Assembly (NCBI GenBank): GCA_020091685.1
Contig: CM034610.1
Span: forward strand, 29,127,673-29,191,672
Reading direction: 5' to 3'
Source of the DNA: Lutjanus erythropterus
Taxonomy: Eukaryota > Chordata > Actinopteri > Lutjaniformes > Lutjanidae
DNA length: 64,000 bases
Each line of letters begins with the position of its first letter. The first letter of the stretch is position 1. Both the position numbers and the translations under genes were made by a program. Below are positions 58,805 to 64,000 of the stretch, one piece after another. The notes below the pieces were generated by a model. It had not been told where the DNA came from and did no database searches. It saw only the letters and a program-made list of their open reading frames with translations.

Positions 58805-59667
58805 TAGACTTGCACCGATTAATCGGCAATGCTCGGAATCGGGCCGGTTTTCACGTGACCGGCGTCACAAATCCGGTTCTGCGCCCGTCATTGTCACACA
58901 CATGTTCTGCACGATGGTCACGTCATGCGCGCAGCAGACAAACTGACCGTGACGTCAACACAGCGCTGATAACAGCTACACACACTCTGACAAGATGTGT
59001 GGATGGATGAAGCTGGTGTCAGAGACAGATTCCAAGAACAGGATAAAGAGAAGACAGACAGTCTACAACGAGACAGAGCAGCTGACAATGTCGCAAAACA
59101 GCCGTAAACTTTGTAGCTCTTCAGGCTAATGCTAGCAAGCTAGCAGCAGACTGCTGTTTACAGAGGGACAGTTAAAATCTCACCTCCTGTTCTGGCTGAA
59201 GAATAAACAACCTGTGTTGATGTGTCTCCTCAAACATTTTCTCATCCAGACTCGTTTAATTTCTGCATCTGTTTTTCTCACGGCAAAGTTTTACTTCAAA
59301 CTGTTGCACCGCGTTAGTCTCCGGTTTGTTTACATCCGCTTCCACAAAAGACCACGTGAAATCGCGTCCCGCGAGATGATCTCGCGAGATCACGTTCAAC
59401 CAATTCATAATCTCAATATAAAATTATAATAAGGCCTGGTTGTAATCTGGATGATTTTGGAGAAAGTATTAAATGAATATTTAATAGTCAGTGTCTTATT
59501 ATGAACATTTTTACAAGAAAAGTTGCAAAAATGTTTGTGAATGCTGTCAATTACAGTTCTTAGAAAGACTGAAAATCGGAACCGGCCAAAATCGGAATCG
59601 GTAGGTCAGACCCCTCAAAAATCGGAAATCGGAATCGGCTAAGAAAGTTGAAATCGGTGCAAGTCTA
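58805..59667. mobile_element. Non-autonomous hAT transposon with target duplication
   Basis: The 863-bp element has perfect 16-bp terminal inverted repeats, TAGACTTGCACCGATT at 58805-58820 and its complement at 59652-59667. It is flanked on both sides by the octamer ATAAATAC (58797-58804 and 59668-59675). An 8-bp target duplication with TAG-type ends is diagnostic of the hAT superfamily. Subterminal AATCGGAATCGG words recur near both ends. No transposase frame is present, so it would need an enzyme supplied in trans. The interior is more GC- and CpG-rich than the surroundings. Confidence 0.88.
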
Positions 59668-59719
59668 ATAAATACCCACAGATTGCATGAACCAGCTGTT
59701 CACTCAAATTTGTAGACAA

Positions 59720-59965
59720 CTACTCTGAAAACGTATATACTCATGTGATTAACGTTAAAAGGCTGAGATTCTTCTCAAACACTTTGAGATACAATCACAA
59801 CAACAGGTCCATCAGTGCCACAAAGAAGCAAACAAACCATTACAAAACTCATCAATAAAGACACCCAATAATCCATCGACCTTGTTCAGTGGTGAAGGTC
59901 CAGCTGATCCAATCCAGTAACACATTTAGTCCAAAACACACTGCTTCATCAATAAATACTCACAA
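59720..59965. repeat. Right copy of a diverged repeat
   Basis: Partner of 58560-58804, with GATACAATCACAACAACAGG, GGTCCAGCTGATCCAATCC and TTTAGTCCAAAACACACTGC, ending in CATCAATAAATACTCACA. It lacks the hAT insertion and so shows the empty-site form. Confidence 0.65.
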
Positions 59966-62900
59966 ACTGAGCCGACTGAAGTTGAAATTCTCCATGTGAA
60001 TCTGTCTGGAGTTTGCATGCAGATAGAAGTCATCTGTTGGCCTAAAAATGGCCGCTGCAGTCTGACCTTTTGATTGACACCTCAACTGAGCCAATAGGAG
60101 CTTCCATGTCCTGTCCACAGCCCACAACAGCCAATGAGAGGTGGCGTTGGAAGGAAGTGCTTCTCTATCTTCTCCTGTGTAAAAACAGACAGTTAAAACA
60201 GATTGAGTGGATGAGTGACACTTTATACAGCCAAAGAAATCCTGAAAATGACATTATGCAGTTTTTATATGTGATACGAAGCTAAAATGGGGAATACCGC
60301 TCTTGTTTTGATGCCTTTACATGCTCAAATTTAGTTTGAACGAGAGAAAACCACTGTAGTCTGAAGCAGCAGGTTTACTGGGAGTCTCCAAATGGCCTTT
60401 TGTTTTTAGACCCTGAGAGAAGCATGTGTAAATATTTATTTTCTGCAGTATTGTTATCACATTCGTAGTTGGGGCTAAATGTTGTGGTCTCATTGTGTTT
60501 TCAAGCTAAAGTTTTCAAATTTTGGGGGGAAAAAAACTTCAGGATGTTTCATCAAAACATGCAAGTACTCTACATGGTTCAAGAGAAGCTTTCAGTTTTC
60601 ACCTGCGAAAAACAGAAAGACAAATCTTGTGCCTACAGACGCACTGGACCGCTAATGTGCTTTTAATTGAAGGAGAATTTGAGTGTGAGAACTTTAAACA
60701 TCCTCTCATAAATCATCAAATCAAGTAACAGCTAATAAAGACTGGGTAGAAAACTTTAATATCTTACAGGATAAATTGAGAATAATGAGCGTTTCAGTGC
60801 AGCAGCAGTCAAGTTGTGATTTGTGCGTCTTTACAATGAATAATCTAAATTAATTAACATGAATTATATGAAGCTGAACATGTCAGTAAAACCAGGATGT
60901 GTGATTTGTTTGTGAAATTAATGTTCATTAATAATTGATGAGAATTAAGGCACACAATTTGTGAGGAAATGGGTGATGAATGATATCACTCAGTAAGTGG
61001 ATCATCTGTGTCTGCTGTTTGTCTAAACTCAGCAGTAATTCAATCATTTACAACAATGAGAACGAGGTCGAGAGGTGGGTTTTGTAAGAGGTTGTATAAT
61101 CGAAACATAATTCAGAAAGATGAAAACACATGTGACAGCAGATACAACAACAAACTTTGATGGATGCAGAGATCCTGTCGTCAGCAAACATCTGTCTGAA
61201 GGTGAGTTTCCATCCTGTTTCTGAGAAGTAAAGATGGCTTTTTTAATCACCGTGGCAACCAAACCTTCACAACATCTTCAGGTTTGGTTTCCTTGGTGAT
61301 AAAAAGATGTCGACCATCATTCAGTGACCACGGCTCGAAATACTTTCCTCTTCTACGTTACAAGGTCATTTTGAGGTCGAGACAAACTGAAAAATGCAGC
61401 TCAGAATGTTCAGCCTGATCTGATGTTGGTGATGTTCATTCTTGATCTTAGAAGCAGCAGTTTGACCAAATAAATAAGCTGTTCATGATACCTGATCAGG
61501 GGAGAAAAAACAAATAAAATGGACTTAAATATAATGAGGATGACAACACTTCAAGATCAGTTGCAAAATAAAGAATGACAATGAAAATCAACATGCCAAG
61601 TTGACTAAAACGAGTTATTTACACCATGTTTTTATCCTGAATCTTCACTGTAGATCCTTATCTTAGAGCCATGTTCATGTGCACACTGTCTGAACTGTGT
61701 ATGCGGTGTGACAGTTTGTCAACAGCATGTCGGGGCTTTAGGAGACTTGGATTACACCAGACAAGCAGTATGGAAGCATTTTATGATTTTTTTCTGTTGT
61801 TTTTTTACATTTGAAAACTGGTCACCATTCAATTCCACTGTTTGGGAGATTCTGCAACACTAGACTAACAAAATAAGCCCAACCTTCAATCGGTGTGAGG
61901 GTGAGTAGATAAAGAGTGAATGATTATTTTTGGGTGAATTATCCCTGTTCACTTCACTTCTGCATAAAACAGGAAACATCATCATGAGCTCTTGAGCTGA
62001 GCTTCTGTCAACCTCCCAGGACTTGAAGTGTTACTCAACAGCGAAGCAGCCATCCTGCAGCAGGAAGCTACTTGACAGATGTAACTCTGAAGGATCTCAC
62101 ACAGAATGAGGACGGAGGGATGAAGCCGCTCTGTGACATGATGAGGGGCTGCAAAAACACACGTCATGTTTGAAGTTAATGACGTGAGCCGTCACATGTT
62201 GCTAAGCAGACACGGAGAGGAATTATGCAACAACTTGGTGGGTTTATTATTTCAACAACAACTCTTATAATGTTCTGTAAGACACAGAAATACTGTCAGC
62301 ATGCATGAAAGCGAAAAAAAAAAAGTTCCTTATATCTCACTTTACAGCAACAATCAGTTTTATATTCTGTGACATGATGGCAGCCCTGCACAACCGTCAA
62401 AGATACTCACCAAACAACACTGAGGTTTCCAAACACACAAACTCATCATGCAGCATATTTTCACTACAGACACACACTGGGGCTTGTTGAGGTATCTGTA
62501 CACGATGATGAATTAGTAACACGATAGACAAATATTCAGCAGGAGTGACTGAAATCTGTCTGCTGGTTGCATAACGTTCATTTCTTCAGTCCAACACCAC
62601 CCACAGCTCATCAGGAAGCTTCCACACACATCCTGCACCATCAGCCTCTTTATGTGAGACTCATCTGAGCTTTTCAGTCTTAAACTACAGTGAGACACTT
62701 TTGTTTAGCACTGATGACCTGAAGTCCACTTTAAAAACATACTGTTTATGCTTATTTTTATGTATGTACGTATGTATATATGTATATGTTCAATTTTTTA
62801 TGTCTTTGGAAAAAACACTTTGCAACTGAGATGGAGGAAAGACTTGATGTTTCGATGCATCCCAATGTGGACGTGGAAAATTCTGATTCATAAATGTCAG

Positions 62901-63330
62901 AAACTGATTTTCTAAATGACAATATAATGTTGACAGAGCGCAAAAGGCATAACTCAGCTGCTACGGCAATGCAGCACCCAGACCGTCTGCAGCTCGCACA
63001 CGCAGGAGTTATCTTGTAAAAGGGGAGAGGTACTTCTTATTCACAAAAGGCAGCGATTGCAAGCGATTGTGGATGTGTCAAATAAGACTCAGTCCTTTTT
63101 TCGTCTTACGGTAAAGGTTTTTCCTTCTGTAACCGCTGGAGGTGGTCAATAATTAGCCCAAGTGGAGGCTGTCTCTGTGCAGACAGCTGTCCAGAGGTAT
63201 TCCTCATTTATTCAGTCAGGTGAATTTAATACTTTCAGGATATTAAGACAGTTTATTGGTATGTTCATAGTTCATAATGTTCACTTGGCTCTTCTTCTCC
63301 TTCGTCTGGTCCGGTTCTTGGACCTTGTCT

Positions 63331-63970
63331 TCAGTTGGACGTCTCCACACTGCTGACCGTGTTCACCGCCTGAACGACGTGCACCTTGTTGACCTCCCTC
63401 CTCCTCAGCGAGCAGCTGAACACCTTCCTGAAGCCTTTGCGGAAGTGCTTGGAGACGAGGGCGTAGACGATGGGGTTGAGGCAGGAGTTGGTGTAGGCCA
63501 CCAGGTGGGAGAGGATGCGGAGGACGTAGGTGGTGTGGTTGAGGGGAAAGTGTCCGAACCACATGCACAGGATGACCACGTGGTGGGGAAGCCAGCAGAG
63601 GCAGAAGAGAACGGCGACAATGATGATCATCTTGGTGACTTTGCGCTTGGCCCGCCTCGACTCGGACATGTCCTTGACGGGATCCACGCTGGTCCACAGG
63701 TATCTGATGGTACGAGCGTAGGTGAGGCCGAGCACCAGGACGGGGATGAGGTAGCCAAAGATGAAGGTGCACACATCCATTATGATGCGAGGTTTGGACT
63801 CCCAGGCAGGAATACACACCACGGTGCCAGCCAGGTCCAGCTGTGTGTAGTAGCTGAGATACGGTCCTGAGAAAATCAAGGCCAAGGCCCAAACCAGGCA
63901 GATAGAGGTGAGGGCGTTCTTTGGAGTTCTCATCTCCCTGGAGCGGAGTGGGTAGCAAATGGCTAAATAC
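63331..63970 (-). CDS. galr2: Galanin receptor 2, last exon (partial gene)
   Basis: On the minus strand, an acceptor (CTCTTACAG) precedes a 640-base exon encoding 212 residues to TGA at 63331-63333. It begins at the final base of the DRY arginine, where GALR2 has its intron. TM4 (ALTSICLVWALALIFSGPYLSYY), the extracellular-loop cysteine (VVCIPAWE), TM5 (FIFGYLIPVLVLGLTYAR), the basic loop RRAKRKVTKM, TM6 with FCLCWLPHH and TM7 with NSCLNPIVYALVSKHFRKGF all match GALR2 better than GALR1/3 as I recall them. It is a Gq/Gi-coupled class A receptor for galanin and spexin at the plasma membrane. The upstream exon (TM1-3) lies beyond the window. The C-tail is about 35 residues, much shorter than human. 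The 2a/2b paralogue is unresolved. Confidence 0.93.
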
Positions 63971-64000
63971 CTGTAAGAGCAGAGAGAACTCATGTGATCC

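Larger units (their letters stand above)
56833..63330. other. Spacer between exoc7 and galr2 (convergent genes)
   Basis: The 6.5 kb between the two stop codons holds the exoc7 3' untranslated region, ATTAATCG-type elements (57283-57420 and 58207-58490), a perfect 16-bp hairpin (57435-57473), a diverged repeat pair with a hAT insertion (58560-59965), and then unremarkable AT-rich DNA to about 63200. TTTATT (minus-strand AATAAA) at 63252-63257 and 63207-63212 may end the galr2 transcript. No other gene is supported. Confidence 0.65.

Noticed and set aside
63277..63870. 197-codon plus-strand frame
   Set aside because: It is antisense to the galr2 exon, whose receptor motifs on the minus strand are unambiguous.

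Overview
The window is vertebrate nuclear DNA, most likely from a ray-finned (teleost) fish. The genes are split into short exons with GT-AG introns. The introns and spacers are AT-rich and full of microsatellites, foldback and MITE-like elements of the kind seen in teleost genomes. The encoded proteins align closely with human and mouse families that I recall. No bacterial, CRISPR, rRNA or tRNA features were seen.

Five protein-coding genes are supported. (1) fads6, plus strand, 2494-15722: fatty acid desaturase 6, six exons, with three histidine boxes. (2) trim16-like gene, plus strand, 19965-31146: six exons encoding a compact RING-like motif, an acidic linker, two B-boxes, a coiled coil and a PRY-SPRY domain. 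(3) tvp23 (FAM18B family), plus strand, 33453-36587: seven exons, a Golgi multi-pass membrane protein of 201 aa. (4) exoc7 (exocyst subunit Exo70), plus strand, 38679-56832: 18 constitutive exons and four in-frame phase-1 cassette exons, including a 12-nt microexon. (5) galr2 (galanin receptor 2), minus strand, 63331-63970: only the last exon (TM4 to the C-terminus) lies in the window.

The spaces between genes hold no further gene that I can support. They hold a non-autonomous hAT element with 16-bp terminal repeats and an 8-bp target duplication (58805-59667), two foldback elements (16901-17544 and about 51265-51870), a decayed LINE reverse-transcriptase fragment (about 11463-11790, minus strand), several minisatellites and many microsatellites.

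The genes do not form one pathway. They cover lipid desaturation, TRIM ubiquitin-ligase/autophagy biology, Golgi membrane traffic, exocytosis and neuropeptide signalling. Their linkage is informative: in human, FADS6, EXOC7 and GALR2 are on 17q25, while TRIM16 and TVP23 genes are on 17p. The observations most worth a second look are the one-base phase mismatch between fads6 exons 1 and 2, the RING-like N-terminus of trim16 (absent from mammalian TRIM16), the exoc7 cassette cluster with TGGTGG motifs upstream of two cassettes, a GC-AG intron in exoc7, and the hAT and foldback elements. I did not find a convincing wholly new biological system.
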